Shown here in pieces: positions 50,642-59,290 of a DNA stretch of 64,000 bases. The DNA comes from Kibdelosporangium philippinense (GTDB lineage Bacteria; Actinomycetota; Actinomycetes; Mycobacteriales; Pseudonocardiaceae): NCBI RefSeq assembly GCF_021390435.2, contig NZ_JAJVCN010000003.1:1369501-1433500 (forward strand). Reading direction: 5' to 3'. The translations under genes were made by a program, and so were the position numbers. The notes beneath the pieces are model-generated. The model searched no databases. It was given only the letters and a program-made list of their open reading frames with translations, and had not been told where the DNA came from. Each line of letters opens with the position of its first letter. Within the stretch, counting starts at the first letter, position 1.

Positions 50642-51493
50642 TTAAGCACCGCCCGAATCGTGGGATGTCACAGAGAGCAGTCGAAACACCCGGTCAGCCG
50701 TGTCCCGGACGGCGGCAGCGACGTCACTCACATCCTCCCCGCGGAGTTCTGCCAGGTCCCGAAGGGTGTAAGCGGCGCAATAAGGCTCATTCGGGCGGCC
50801 GCGGAAAGGATGCGGGGTGAGGTAGGGCGCATCCGTCTCGACAAGCATTTGGTCAAGGGGAACCAGCTGAGCCGCAGCCCTGAGCTCCTTCGCGTTGCGG
50901 AAGGTCACCGAACCGGCGAAGGAGAGGATGTAGCCAGCGTCGACGCACTTTCGGGCGAATTCGACATCCCCGGAAAAGCAGTGGAAGACCACCCGTTCGG
51001 GCGCGCCCTCCTCATGCAGGATGCGCATGATGTCGTCGTGCGCGTCGCGGTCGTGGATCATCAGCGGCTTGCCAACCCGTTTGGCCAGGTCAATGTGCCA
51101 CCGGAACGCCTCATGCTGAGCCTCAGGCGGCGAATAGTCCCAGTAGTAATCGAGACCGGTCTCCCCAATCGCGACAACCCGCGGCCGCTTGGCGAGCTCC
51201 TCAAGAACAGCCTTGTCCTCATCGGTGAACTTGGCAGTCCGCGTCGGATGGACGGCGGTAGCGGCGAACACCCGCTCGTCCCACTCGGCCGCGTCCGCGG
51301 CCCAAACCGCGGCGGCGAGATCGTCAGCGACCGTGATGACCCTCGCGATCCCAACCGACTCGGCCCGATCAAGCAAAGTGGACACACCTTCGGCGTCCTT
51401 GGCACCACAAGCGTCCAAGTGCGTGTGCGCGTCGACGGCCGGCACGGGCAACGGCTCAGGCAGCGGCGGCCGCTCGCCTTTTCGTGGGGTCAC
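50642..51493 (-). CDS. tatD: TatD family metal-dependent hydrolase
   Basis: TIM-barrel metal-dependent hydrolase, 283 residues; TatD proteins show 3'-5' DNase or D-aminoacyl-tRNA-related activities. Metal ligands: PAVDAHTHLDACG (HxH), VAIGETGLDYYWDYSPPEAQ (Glu), PLMIHDRDAHDDI, VFHCFSGDVEFARKCVDAG and LVETDAPYLTPHPFRGRPNE (Asp). The open frame starts at 51628, but this would overlap the divergent padR; GTG at 51493 (VTPRKGERPPLPEPL) is the natural start. Next to rpfB as in Rv1008-Rv1009. The metG gene of that neighbourhood is absent here. Confidence 0.94.
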   Translation of the reverse strand: MTPRKGERPPLPEPLPVPAVDAHTHLDACGAKDAEGVSTLLDRAESVGIARVITVADDLAAAVWAADAAEWDERVFAATAVHPTRTAKFTDEDKAVLEELAKRPRVVAIGETGLDYYWDYSPPEAQHEAFRWHIDLAKRVGKPLMIHDRDAHDDIMRILHEEGAPERVVFHCFSGDVEFARKCVDAGYILSFAGSVTFRNAKELRAAAQLVPLDQMLVETDAPYLTPHPFRGRPNEPYCAAYTLRDLAELRGEDVSDVAAAVRDTADRVFRLLSVTSHDSGGA

Positions 51494-51512
51494 GGTGAAA
51501 TAGCCTAATAAG

Positions 51513-52127
51513 GTGTCGGCGACGCGATTGCTCGTGCTGGGTACCGTCCGGATGCGCGGAGAAGCGCACGGGTACCAAGTGCGCCAGGACCTGTTGATGT
51601 GGGCAGCGGACCGCTGGGCGAACATCAAACCCGGCTCGATCTACCACGCACTCAAGAAGCTGGCGGCCGACGGCCTGCTCGAAGAAGTGACAACCGAGGA
51701 GAGCGAACTCGGCCCGGAGCGAGTGGTCTACCGAATCACGCAGCAAGGCGAAGGCGAGTTCTACTACCTGCTCAGCAACGCCCTCAGCAGCACAGAATCG
51801 GGCTCGGCGATGTTCAACGCCGGGCTACCGTTCATCACCACGCTGGAACGCGGCAACCTGCTCGTCCTGCTGAAGAGCCGGATCCAACAGACCAGAGGCG
51901 CCGCCGACAGCATCCGGGTCCTGATCGACGAATCCATCGCGCCGGCCGACGGGCAGCCAGGCAAACCTCCGCACGTGCGGGAGATGTTCACGTACTGGCT
52001 GGTCACCATCGACGCGGAACTGAACTGGCTGAAGGACATGGTGGCGAGGATTGAGAGCGGCGAGTACACGCTCGCCGACGACAGCCCGGAAGCCTTCGGC
52101 AACCCGCCGACCAAGCCCGCCGACTAG
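51513..52127 (+). CDS. PadR-family regulator
   Basis: Winged-helix repressor, 204 residues. N-terminal wHTH: LLVLGTVRMRGEAHGYQVRQ, then IKPGSIYHALKKLAADGLLE and VYRITQQGEGEF. C-terminal Vir-like dimerisation helices (FTYWLVTIDAELNWLKDMVA). PadR regulators typically respond to small hydrophobic compounds and repress drug exporters; the drug-type ABC exporter follows directly after two matching 20-bp palindromes. GTG start at 51513, only 19 bp from the divergent tatD start. Confidence 0.92.
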   Translation: MSATRLLVLGTVRMRGEAHGYQVRQDLLMWAADRWANIKPGSIYHALKKLAADGLLEEVTTEESELGPERVVYRITQQGEGEFYYLLSNALSSTESGSAMFNAGLPFITTLERGNLLVLLKSRIQQTRGAADSIRVLIDESIAPADGQPGKPPHVREMFTYWLVTIDAELNWLKDMVARIESGEYTLADDSPEAFGNPPTKPAD

Positions 52128-52202
52128 CCCGGCGGCCTTCAGACCCAACTACGTCGCTGACTCCCCCCGTCAGGCAGTCCTACCCACAACGCCAAGAGCG
52201 TT

Positions 52203-52265
52203 GCTAGTCAAGTTTGACTAGCCCGCACGCCTCTGCCACACTCCCGCTAGTCAAACTTGACTAGC
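52203..52265. promoter_or_regulatory. Twin 20-bp operator palindromes before ABC exporter
   Basis: GCTAGTCAAGTTTGACTAGC at 52203-52222 and GCTAGTCAAACTTGACTAGC at 52246-52265: perfect 9-bp arms, differing only in the 2-bp centre. Centres 43 bp apart, about four helical turns. They lie between padR and the exporter, the second ending right before GGGAGG. Probably PadR operators. Confidence 0.85.
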
Positions 52266-52281
52266 AATAGGGAGGAAACCA

Positions 52282-53229
52282 GTGATCAAGGCACGCGGCC
52301 TCGCGCGCCAGTTCCGGACCCGAGGCCAGACGGTCGAAGCGGTCCAAGGCGTAGACATAGACGTCGCGCCCGGCGAACTCGTCGGCTTCCTAGGCCCGAA
52401 CGGCGCGGGCAAGAGCACAACCCTGCGAATGCTCACCACTCTCTTACGCCCAACCGCAGGCGAAGCCCGAGTCGCGGGCTGCGACCTCCTGACCGACCCA
52501 GCCGGAGTACGCAAGCGAATCGGTTACGTAGCCCAAGGCCACGGATCCGGAGACGACCAGAAAGTCATAGAAGAAGCCACCCTCCAAGCCCGCTTCTACG
52601 GCCTCCCAATCGGCAAAGCACGCCACCGGGTCAACGAACTATTCGAAAGCCTCGAGCTCACCGAGTTCGCCAACCGAACGGCAGGCGCACTGTCCGGCGG
52701 ACAGAAGCGTCGCCTCGACATAGCGATGGGTGTCCTGCACATCCCGCGACTGCTGTTCCTCGACGAACCCTCAGCCGGTCTCGACCCGCAAAGCCGCAGC
52801 AACCTCTGGGGCCACATCCGAGCGCTGCACAAGTCGGGCACCACGATCTTCCTGACCACGCACTACCTGGACGAAGCCGACGCCCTCTGCGACCGGATCA
52901 TGGTGATCGACCACGGCAAGATCGTCGCCGAAGGAACCCCGGACGAGCTCAAGAGCCAAGTCGCGGGCGATCTCGTCCAGTTCGACACCGACACGCCATC
53001 GGTCGCCGCCGAGATCACGGCCAAGGTCGACGACGCCAGGGAGCTCCACGTCGAAGGCAACACTGTGCGGTTCCGCGTACCGAGGGGTGACACGGAACTG
53101 CCCGGCTTGCTTCGCGCGCTCGACCAGGCGGACGTCGCCCTGTTGTCGGTTCAGGTCCATCGGCCGACGCTCGACGACGTCTTCCTGACCATGACGGGCC
53201 GTTCTCTGCGGGAGGCAGCAAATGCGTGA
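52282..53229 (+). CDS. Drug-type ABC exporter ATPase (DrrA-like)
   Basis: ATP-binding subunit of an ABC-2 exporter, 315 residues. Walker A GFLGPNGAGKSTTLRMLTTL, signature GALSGGQKRRLDIAMGVLH, Walker B RLLFLDEPSAGLDPQSRSNL, switch FLTTHYLDEADALCDRIMVI. C-terminal DUF4162-like part ending in RPTLDDVFLTMTGRSLREA, the usual DrrA C-terminus. GTG start at 52282 with GGGAGGAAACC upstream. Probably exports a lipophilic compound; controlled by the PadR gene upstream. Confidence 0.94.
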   Translation: MIKARGLARQFRTRGQTVEAVQGVDIDVAPGELVGFLGPNGAGKSTTLRMLTTLLRPTAGEARVAGCDLLTDPAGVRKRIGYVAQGHGSGDDQKVIEEATLQARFYGLPIGKARHRVNELFESLELTEFANRTAGALSGGQKRRLDIAMGVLHIPRLLFLDEPSAGLDPQSRSNLWGHIRALHKSGTTIFLTTHYLDEADALCDRIMVIDHGKIVAEGTPDELKSQVAGDLVQFDTDTPSVAAEITAKVDDARELHVEGNTVRFRVPRGDTELPGLLRALDQADVALLSVQVHRPTLDDVFLTMTGRSLREAANA

Positions 53230-53941
53230 TGTCTGGCTGGTGTTCCTGCGCAGCATGCGCCCTTCGTTCCGCAATCCGGTTGTCATCGCGTTCGGCGTGG
53301 GGCAGCCGTTCCTCTGGCTCGTCCTGTTCGGCCCGTTGCTCCAAGGTTCGTGGCAGTGGTTCGTCCCCGGGTTGATCATCCAAATGGGACTGTTCAACAC
53401 CGCGTACGCCGGTTTCAACCTGATCCCGGAAATCCGGTCTGGCGCGCTGGAGCGGTTGCGTGTCACGCCGGTCAGCCGGACGGCACTGCTACTCGGCCGC
53501 GTGCTCAACGACGTGCTGCTGCTGATAATCCAGTGCTCGCTGCTGCTGGCGCTCTCGACAATCTTCGGCTTCCGCGCCTCAGTCGGCAACGTCCTCATCG
53601 GACTGCTTTTCGCAGTCCTGATGGGAATCGCGCTCGGCTCGGTGTCGTACACCTTGGCGCTCAAACTCAAGCACGAGTATGCGTTCGCGCCCGTGATCGG
53701 CTCAACTGTGATGCCCGTGATGCTGCTGTCCGGCGTGCTGTTGCCGATGGACCAAGGCCCGCACTGGTTGTACGTGCTCTCGCGGATCAACCCGTTCAGC
53801 CACATCGCCGACGGCACCCGTGCGGTAATGGCCGGAAACCTCGGCTCCAGCTCCGTTCTGTTCGGCGGCGTCGCGGCGATCGCGCTTGCCGTGGTGGCGT
53901 TGGCGTGGGGAACGCACTCGTTCCGCCGCGCCAATGCGTGA
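53222..53941 (+). CDS. ABC-2 type permease (DrrB-like)
   Basis: Membrane subunit of the same exporter, 239 residues with about six hydrophobic helices (VVIAFGVGQPFLWLVLFGPL, VLIGLLFAVLMGIALGSVSY, GGVAAIALAVVALAWG). The ABC-2 consensus region reads MPVMLLSGVLLPMDQGPHWL followed by YVLSRINPFSHIADGTRAVM. Its ATG overlaps the end of the ATPase gene by 8 bp. Forms the exporter with the preceding ATPase. Confidence 0.93.
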   Translation: MRDVWLVFLRSMRPSFRNPVVIAFGVGQPFLWLVLFGPLLQGSWQWFVPGLIIQMGLFNTAYAGFNLIPEIRSGALERLRVTPVSRTALLLGRVLNDVLLLIIQCSLLLALSTIFGFRASVGNVLIGLLFAVLMGIALGSVSYTLALKLKHEYAFAPVIGSTVMPVMLLSGVLLPMDQGPHWLYVLSRINPFSHIADGTRAVMAGNLGSSSVLFGGVAAIALAVVALAWGTHSFRRANA

Positions 53942-53944
53942 CGG

Positions 53945-54110
53945 CTAGCTCCGTTGACTGCTTCGATCACCGCGTACGGCGCCTGCAACTGGGTCAGCTT
54001 GGTCCGCTGAAATCCGGCAGCGGCGAGCAAAGCGTCGAATTCGGACAGTCCGCGCTCCCGGCCGGACAGCATCGCGAGCATGTTCATGTCCATCAGCGCA
54101 CCGATTCCCG
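53945..54110 (-). pseudogene. C-terminal remnant of an O-methyltransferase
   Basis: Reads DMNMLAMLSGRERGLSEFDA and LLAAAGFQRTKLTQLQAPYA + VIEAVN, the usual end of class I O-methyltransferases (LVLLGGRERT..EF..LLAAAGF..). There is no N-terminal or SAM-binding part upstream, and the stop is missing: the frame continues antisense into the permease gene. Clearly a leftover fragment. Confidence 0.6.
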
Positions 54111-54125
54111 GGTCGGCGGTCTCGC

Positions 54126-54255
54126 CGAGCGGATCTCTTCCCTGCCACGAAATCGGTCGCCCACCTGGTCCCGCTTGAGCTGCACGCCGAGTTCACGTTC
54201 AGCCTGGAAATGCTGATCGGCGGGCTGACTCGGTTACGGGACGGGGTCGAGTAAC
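54126..54255 (+). pseudogene. C-terminal remnant of a TetR regulator
   Basis: Frame DLFPATKSVAHLVPLELHAE + FTFSLEMLIGGLTRLRDGVE then TAA at 54252-54254. This looks like the last 40 residues of a TetR_C-type ligand-binding domain. No start, no helix-turn-helix. The stop codon sits within the right arm of the terminator hairpin. Confidence 0.5.
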
Positions 54256-54266
54256 CGAGTCAGCCC
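54222..54266. terminator. Strong 16-bp hairpin
   Basis: Perfect stem gggctgactcggttac (54222-54237) with gtaaccgagtcagccc (54251-54266), 13-nt loop. Six bases from the rsgA stop on the minus strand, so it should terminate rsgA. Confidence 0.8.
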
Positions 54267-54272
54267 GCTCGC

Positions 54273-55382
54273 TCACGGCCGGTGCCTGCCAGCCTTGCGC
54301 ATCTCCTTGTGGATCGTCTTCCACCGGCGATCGCGCTCCGCACGTACGCGCGCGTCCGTCCGGCTGGCGATCCATTCGGCTTCGCGGTTGAGCTTGAACC
54401 AGCTGTCCAGCCTGCGTTGCGGCAGTTCGCCGGTCTCGATCGCTTCGATCACCGCACATCCGGGCTCGCCGATGTGCGCACAGTCGTCGAACCGGCAGTT
54501 CTCGGCGAGTTCCTCGATGTCGGTGAACACCGATTCCAGGCCTTCGCCGCCCGCGGCCAGCGACACCCTGCGCAAGCCAGGCGTGTCGATGATCAGGCCG
54601 CCGCGCGGCAGAACGAACAGTTCACGGTGGACGGTCGTGTGCCGTCCACGACCATCGGATGCCCGAACCTGTTGCGTCTCCATCACGTCGGCCTGCGCCA
54701 ATGCGTTGACCAATGTGGACTTCCCGGCACCGGACGGCCCGGCAAGCACCGCGGTCCGGCCAACGCCGAGATAGGACGCGACGATGTCGACGCCGTCACC
54801 GGTCACCGAACAGACCGGATGCACGTCGACACCGGGCGCGGCGCCCATGACGTTCGAGACGATCTCGCCGATCCGCTCGCCGACGAGATCGGACTTGGTC
54901 AGCAGCACGACCGGCATCGCACCGCTTTCCCATGCCAGCGCGAGCAAGCGCTCGATCCGGCCGAGGTTGGGGTCGCCACGACGCCCTTCCAGGCAGGACG
55001 GTTCGACGACGAAGATGACGTCCACATTGGACGCCAAGGTCTGACTGAGCGAATCCTCAGCCACACCACCGCGAACCAACGCGGCGCGGCGCGGCAACAC
55101 CGTGACGTTGGCGCCGTCCTGCACCGCGACCCAGTCGCCGACGCAGGGCAACGTGATCCGTGCGGAGTATTCGATGTGCTGCTCTTGGCCATCGACGATG
55201 ACCACCGCGCCACTTGAATGGACACGGGCGATCTTGCCGGGGACCGATCCGGCGGGCAACTCGGCGGCGAAAGTGTCGTCCCAGCCGAGCGTGGTCAGGT
55301 CAAGCGAAGTCAACTTCGGTGAACCCTTCGAGAGATGAAACGGGAAGAAGACGTGCGGCATCGACAAAGACAGCCATGCCAA
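54273..55382 (-). CDS. rsgA: Ribosome small-subunit-dependent GTPase
   Basis: Circularly permuted GTPase RsgA (YjeQ/YloQ) that checks 30S maturation. 369 residues: OB-fold N-terminal part (RITLPCVGDWVAVQDGANVT), G4 VVLLTKSDLVGER before G1 LAGPSGAGKSTLVNALAQAD and G3 LIIDTPGLRRVSLAAGGEG, the permuted order that defines the family. C-terminal zinc knuckle NCRFDDCAHIGEPGCAVI. Longer at both ends than E. coli RsgA in its N-terminus. TTG at 55382 follows GGGAGGTGAC; an in-frame ATG at 55361 is an alternative. M. tuberculosis has its RsgA elsewhere. Confidence 0.92.
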   Translation of the reverse strand: MAWLSLSMPHVFFPFHLSKGSPKLTSLDLTTLGWDDTFAAELPAGSVPGKIARVHSSGAVVIVDGQEQHIEYSARITLPCVGDWVAVQDGANVTVLPRRAALVRGGVAEDSLSQTLASNVDVIFVVEPSCLEGRRGDPNLGRIERLLALAWESGAMPVVLLTKSDLVGERIGEIVSNVMGAAPGVDVHPVCSVTGDGVDIVASYLGVGRTAVLAGPSGAGKSTLVNALAQADVMETQQVRASDGRGRHTTVHRELFVLPRGGLIIDTPGLRRVSLAAGGEGLESVFTDIEELAENCRFDDCAHIGEPGCAVIEAIETGELPQRRLDSWFKLNREAEWIASRTDARVRAERDRRWKTIHKEMRKAGRHRP

Positions 55383-55415
55383 GTCACCTCCCTTTCTCTC
55401 GAAGTCAGGGCCACC

Positions 55416-56414
55416 CTAGACGGTGTCCGTCACGGGCGCATCCGATTTGAGCCGGGTCCGCATCAGCTTGACGTTGTACGGCCCCCACTGCGACAAGGTG
55501 AAATAGATGTCCGGCCTGTCGTTGGCCCATGGATGCAGGTAGCCGCCGTAGGGCGCGGGATAGTCGTTGGCGCCCGCAACGACCTGCCCATCCGCCCACG
55601 GCCCAGTCAGTTCCGGCGCCCAACGCAGCACGATCGCGGCACGGTCCTCGTCGAGGTGCAGCGCGATCCACTGGCCGAAGTGCGTGTTGTAGGCGACGGA
55701 CATCTCACCGACCGGCCCGCTCATCACCGGCGTCGCTGCGAAGGGATCCTTCACCCAGTCGTTGTGGGACCAGTAGCTGTAACTCGACGGGCTGAGCACC
55801 TCGTATCGACCGCATTTCCCCAGGTAGGCAGGCCCAAATCGGCCGTTTGTCGTACCCATGAGGTAAACATGATTCTCATCAGCAGCGAAGGCACAGATCT
55901 GAAAGGGGTGATCGCCCTTGGGTGAGTTAGGCCAGCGTGCGCCTGGCGGCTTGGTCCAGGTGTCGCCCCCGTCGGCGGACACGGCAATACCCGCGTAGTT
56001 CGTGTCCCACCCTGTCTCGCGCCACTTCCGCACAGACATGTAGTGCACGTAGTTGTAGCCGCCGACGGCGATACCCGAGTTCGGGATGACGGTGTGCTCG
56101 TCCACATGACGGTCCCGCTCGATGAACTGAGCTGCCATCCCGTCCGCCCTTGGCACAACTGAATCAAGCCGCAACCCGGTCTCGAGGTCCCGGTTGCTTG
56201 CGAACGCGAGGACATTGCAGCGCCAGTCGGAACCATCCGGCGGTCCGGCACCATGCCCACCCCACCCGGCGCCGTAGGTGTCCCCGAAGGCAACGAGCAG
56301 ACGCCCCTGCCCGTTGTCCCAGAGGATGCCCAAATCGGTGCCATGGATGCCAAACCTGCGCGTAATGGCGCCGGTGACAGGTGCGATCTCCTCGGTCGTC
56401 AGCACGCGGACCAT
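55416..56414 (-). CDS. DUF4185 beta-propeller protein
   Basis: Glycosyl-hydrolase-like five-bladed propeller of the DUF4185 family, 332 residues. Typical opening: FGIHGTDLGILWDNGQGRLL + VAFGDTYGAGWGG, then GIAVSADGGDTWTKPPGARW (propeller blade), QICAFAADENHVYLMGTTNG, and YLHPWANDRPDIYFTLSQWG at the end. Many members are exported with a signal peptide; none is present here, so it may be cytoplasmic. Activity unknown; sugar binding or hydrolysis is likely from the fold. Confidence 0.85.
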   Translation of the reverse strand: MVRVLTTEEIAPVTGAITRRFGIHGTDLGILWDNGQGRLLVAFGDTYGAGWGGHGAGPPDGSDWRCNVLAFASNRDLETGLRLDSVVPRADGMAAQFIERDRHVDEHTVIPNSGIAVGGYNYVHYMSVRKWRETGWDTNYAGIAVSADGGDTWTKPPGARWPNSPKGDHPFQICAFAADENHVYLMGTTNGRFGPAYLGKCGRYEVLSPSSYSYWSHNDWVKDPFAATPVMSGPVGEMSVAYNTHFGQWIALHLDEDRAAIVLRWAPELTGPWADGQVVAGANDYPAPYGGYLHPWANDRPDIYFTLSQWGPYNVKLMRTRLKSDAPVTDTV

Positions 56415-56837
56415 GCCGCCACGCTAGGCGCAGAAGTGAAGGCGCGCAGGGTTGAAGGCTGGTGCTGGCCAATGGCCTGCCGCCACGCCGAAGCCTCGGC
56501 ACGGACCACTTGCCCACGGTCAACCACGGCTGCCGCGTTCGCCGGTGAGGGCGGAGCGGCCCTGGCCGACGGCCTTGGCCGACCGTGCCCGGATGCCGGG
56601 CGACCACAGCGGCCGCTTGCCACCACGCCGGTGTCCTGTGTCCGGCCTGCAGTGGTGGGCGCATGGACAGTCGCAGCAATGGCAGCCGCAACTGCTCGTG
56701 CACGGACATGAGAGGCAGGCGCAGGATCATGGCCAGCTAGCCAATGGCCTTCCCGCACGCCCAAGGCGCAATGCCCGGACAGCTGCCCGCGATCGCCACG
56801 GCCAACCACAGAGCTACTCGTGCAGGCATCAGAGCCT
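56415..56837. other. Non-coding stretch with degenerate direct repeats
   Basis: 423 bp without a convincing gene. Two segments are alike: ctggccaatggcctgccgcc (about 56464) and ctagccaatggccttcccgc (about 56736), each followed by accacgg or aaccac motifs, suggesting an old duplication. Frames across it are shadows with irregular codon use. Confidence 0.5.
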
Positions 56838-56866
56838 CGCGCAAGGCCATGGACTGGCCTTGCGCG
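56838..56866 (-). terminator. Hairpin after rsmI
   Basis: Perfect 12-bp stem cgcgcaaggcca/tggccttgcgcg, loop tggac, seven bases beyond the rsmI stop. No U-tract. Confidence 0.75.
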
Positions 56867-56873
56867 CGCAGAG

Positions 56874-57707
56874 TCAGAGGCTGGCGTCGTACAGCGCCTT
56901 CTTGCTGACGCCTGCGGCCTCGGCGACCTCGGCCACCACGGTCTTCAGGCGTTCGCCTGCCTCAACCCGGGCGCGCACCTGGTCGACCAAGGCTGGGATG
57001 TCCGTGGCCACAGGCGCGGCGGGTCCGACGACCACGGTGATCTCCCCACGGACGCCTTCGGCTGCCCACGAGGCAAGTTCAGCCAGCCCTCCTCGGCGGA
57101 CCTCCTCATAGGTCTTGGTGAGCTCACGGCACACGGCCGCAGGTCTGTCCGCGCCGAGGACCTCGGCTGCTTGCGCCAAGGTGTCGGCGAGGCGGTGCGG
57201 TGACTCGAAGAAAACCGCTGTCCGGCGTTCGGCGACGAGCTCCGCGAGCCAGCGACCGCGTTCGCCCGGTTTGCGGGGCGCAAAGCCTTCGAATGTGAAC
57301 CGGTCGCACGGCAGGCCGGACACTGCGAGCGCGGTCGTCACCGCTGACGGGCCAGGCAGGCATGTCACCGGCAGGTCGGCGGTGATGCACGCGGTCACAA
57401 GGCGGTACCCGGGGTCCGAGACGCTTGGCATGCCCGCGTCGGTGACCAGCAGGACCGTCTGGCCTTCCTGCATGGCTTCGATCAGGCCGGGGATGCGGCC
57501 GGTTTCCACCGCGTCGTAGAAGCTGACTACCCGGCCGGATGGTGGCACGCCGAGGGCGGTCGCGAGTGCGCGCAACCGTCTGGTGTCTTCGGCGGCGATG
57601 ACGTCTGCCCCGGCCAAGGCTTCGATCAGCCGTGGTGAGGCGTCACGGGAGTCACCGAGTGGAGTGGCTGCGAGCACGAGTCGGCCGGAACCGGATACGG
57701 GGTTCAC
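56874..57707 (-). CDS. rsmI: 16S rRNA (cytidine-2'-O)-methyltransferase
   Basis: RsmI 2'-O-methylates C1402 of 16S rRNA; tetrapyrrole-methylase fold. 277 residues from the GTG at 57707. Motifs: RLVLAATPLGDSRDASPRLI, DVIAAEDTRRLRALA, VLLVTDAGMPSVSDPGYRLV, CLPGPSAVTTALAVSGLPCD and RWLAELVAERRTAVFFESPH. The frame stays open to 58661, but that part is antisense to the mannosyltransferase gene and is not real. Divergent from Pmt with a 24-bp gap, the same pairing as M. tuberculosis Rv1003-Rv1002c. Confidence 0.95.
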   Translation of the reverse strand: MNPVSGSGRLVLAATPLGDSRDASPRLIEALAGADVIAAEDTRRLRALATALGVPPSGRVVSFYDAVETGRIPGLIEAMQEGQTVLLVTDAGMPSVSDPGYRLVTACITADLPVTCLPGPSAVTTALAVSGLPCDRFTFEGFAPRKPGERGRWLAELVAERRTAVFFESPHRLADTLAQAAEVLGADRPAAVCRELTKTYEEVRRGGLAELASWAAEGVRGEITVVVGPAAPVATDIPALVDQVRARVEAGERLKTVVAEVAEAAGVSKKALYDASL

Positions 57708-57731
57708 ACCATTCACCCTACGATCGCGCCC

Positions 57732-59285
57732 GTGACTGCCCTCGTGACCGGGTCCGACCACAGGTCGGGCGACCATGTGGCGGAGGAGGCCAACCGGACG
57801 CCAGCCGACCCGGCCGCGAGCCTGCTCGGCAAACCGATGCCGACGGACCGGCTGCGTGGCTGGCTGGTCGCGGGCGCGCTCGCCGTGATCGGCGGGGTCG
57901 TCCGGCTGCAGAACCTCGGCTATCCCACGAGCAACGGCACCCCGGTCTTCGACGAGAAGCACTACACGCCACAAGCATGGCAAATGCTGCGCAACGGCTG
58001 GTACGAGGACAACCCAGGCTACGAGCTCACAGTCCACCCGCCGCTGACCAAGCAGCTGATGGCGATCGGCGAATGGCTGTTCGGCTACAACGGCTGGGGA
58101 TGGCGGTTCACCGGAGCCATCCTCGGCACGTTGATGATCCTGATGATCGTCCGGATCGCCCGCAGGCTGACCCGGTCGACCCTGCTCGGCGCGGTCGCCG
58201 GAGTCCTGATGATCAGCGACGGCGTCCTGCATCTGATGAGCCGGATGGGGATGCTGGACATCTACATCGCGTTCTTCATCCTCGCGGCGTTCGGCTGTGT
58301 GCTGCTCGATCGCGACCAGATGCGACAACGGCTTGCCATCGCGATGCGCGAGGGCTGGGTCAACGACTCGGTTTACGGGCCGCGCATTGGCTTCCGCTGG
58401 TGGCGGTTCGCGGCAGGCGTCAGCCTTGGTTTGGCGTGCGCGTCGAAGTGGGGCGGCCTGTACTGGATCGCGGCATTCGGCCTGATGACCGTGATCTGGG
58501 ACGCCACCGCCCGCCGCTCCGCGGGCGTTGCGAGCCCATGGGTCGGAGCTCTCCGCCGCGATCTGCTGCCGGGCCTGTGGGCGCTGTTGGTCATTCCGGT
58601 CCTGGTGTACCTGGGCACGTGGTGGGCGTGGTTCGCCAGCGAGACCGCGATCGACCGGCATCTGGTGACCAGCTGGTGGGGACCGTTCGGACCGGCGCTG
58701 CGCTCACTGTTCGACTACTCCGCCAACGTCCTGAACTTCCACACGCATCTGGTCACCAATCCCAACGACCCACACGCGTGGGAATCGAAGCCATGGACGT
58801 GGCCGATGGGCCTGCGCCCGATGCTTTTCCACTGGGATGGCACAACGACCGGGTGCGGCGAACAGTCCTGCGTCAGCGCGACGATGCTGATCGGCACGCC
58901 CGCGATGTGGTGGCTGGCGTTCCCGATGCTGGCGTGGGGCCTGTGGCGCATGTTCGGCAAGCTGGACTGGCGCTATGCCGCGGTGATCGTGGCGTACTTG
59001 GCTGGCCTGCTGCCGTGGTTCATCAACCTCGACCGGCAGATGTACTTCTTCTACATGACGCCTGCGTCCGCGTTCCTGATCCTGGGACTCGTGTTGCCGC
59101 TCGGCCATATCCTCGGCAGAGCCGACGACGGTTACGAACGCAGAGGCACCGGACTGCTGGTCGTAGCGATCTACGTGGGCCTGGTGGTGGCGAACTTCAT
59201 CTGGCTGTGGCCGATCCTGAACGGCGACTCGATCACCAACGCCCGCTGGCAAGCCGAACTCTGGCTGCCCTCCTGGCGCTCATAA
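57732..59285 (+). CDS. pmt: Polyprenyl-phosphate-mannose protein mannosyltransferase
   Basis: GT39 membrane enzyme that O-mannosylates exported proteins (Rv1002c type). 517 residues with about ten transmembrane helices. Catalytic acidic pair at the start of the first loop: TPVFDEKHYTPQAWQMLR; then VHPPLTKQLMAIGEWLFGYN, LMSRMGMLDIYIAFF and SKPWTWPMGLRPMLFHWDGT in the conserved C-terminal part. GTG start at 57732. Its substrates probably include Pro/Thr/Ser-rich exported proteins such as those encoded in this window (inference). Hairpin copy 3 follows its stop. Confidence 0.95.
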   Translation: MTALVTGSDHRSGDHVAEEANRTPADPAASLLGKPMPTDRLRGWLVAGALAVIGGVVRLQNLGYPTSNGTPVFDEKHYTPQAWQMLRNGWYEDNPGYELTVHPPLTKQLMAIGEWLFGYNGWGWRFTGAILGTLMILMIVRIARRLTRSTLLGAVAGVLMISDGVLHLMSRMGMLDIYIAFFILAAFGCVLLDRDQMRQRLAIAMREGWVNDSVYGPRIGFRWWRFAAGVSLGLACASKWGGLYWIAAFGLMTVIWDATARRSAGVASPWVGALRRDLLPGLWALLVIPVLVYLGTWWAWFASETAIDRHLVTSWWGPFGPALRSLFDYSANVLNFHTHLVTNPNDPHAWESKPWTWPMGLRPMLFHWDGTTTGCGEQSCVSATMLIGTPAMWWLAFPMLAWGLWRMFGKLDWRYAAVIVAYLAGLLPWFINLDRQMYFFYMTPASAFLILGLVLPLGHILGRADDGYERRGTGLLVVAIYVGLVVANFIWLWPILNGDSITNARWQAELWLPSWRS

Positions 59286-59290
59286 AAAAA

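Noticed and set aside
52771..54093. 440-residue minus-strand frame ending in an O-methyltransferase tail
   Set aside because: Only about 50 residues at its start match a family; the rest is antisense to the exporter genes.
56874..58661. 595-residue reading frame including rsmI
   Set aside because: Only the part up to 57707 has RsmI motifs; the rest is antisense to the Pmt gene and has shadow-type composition.
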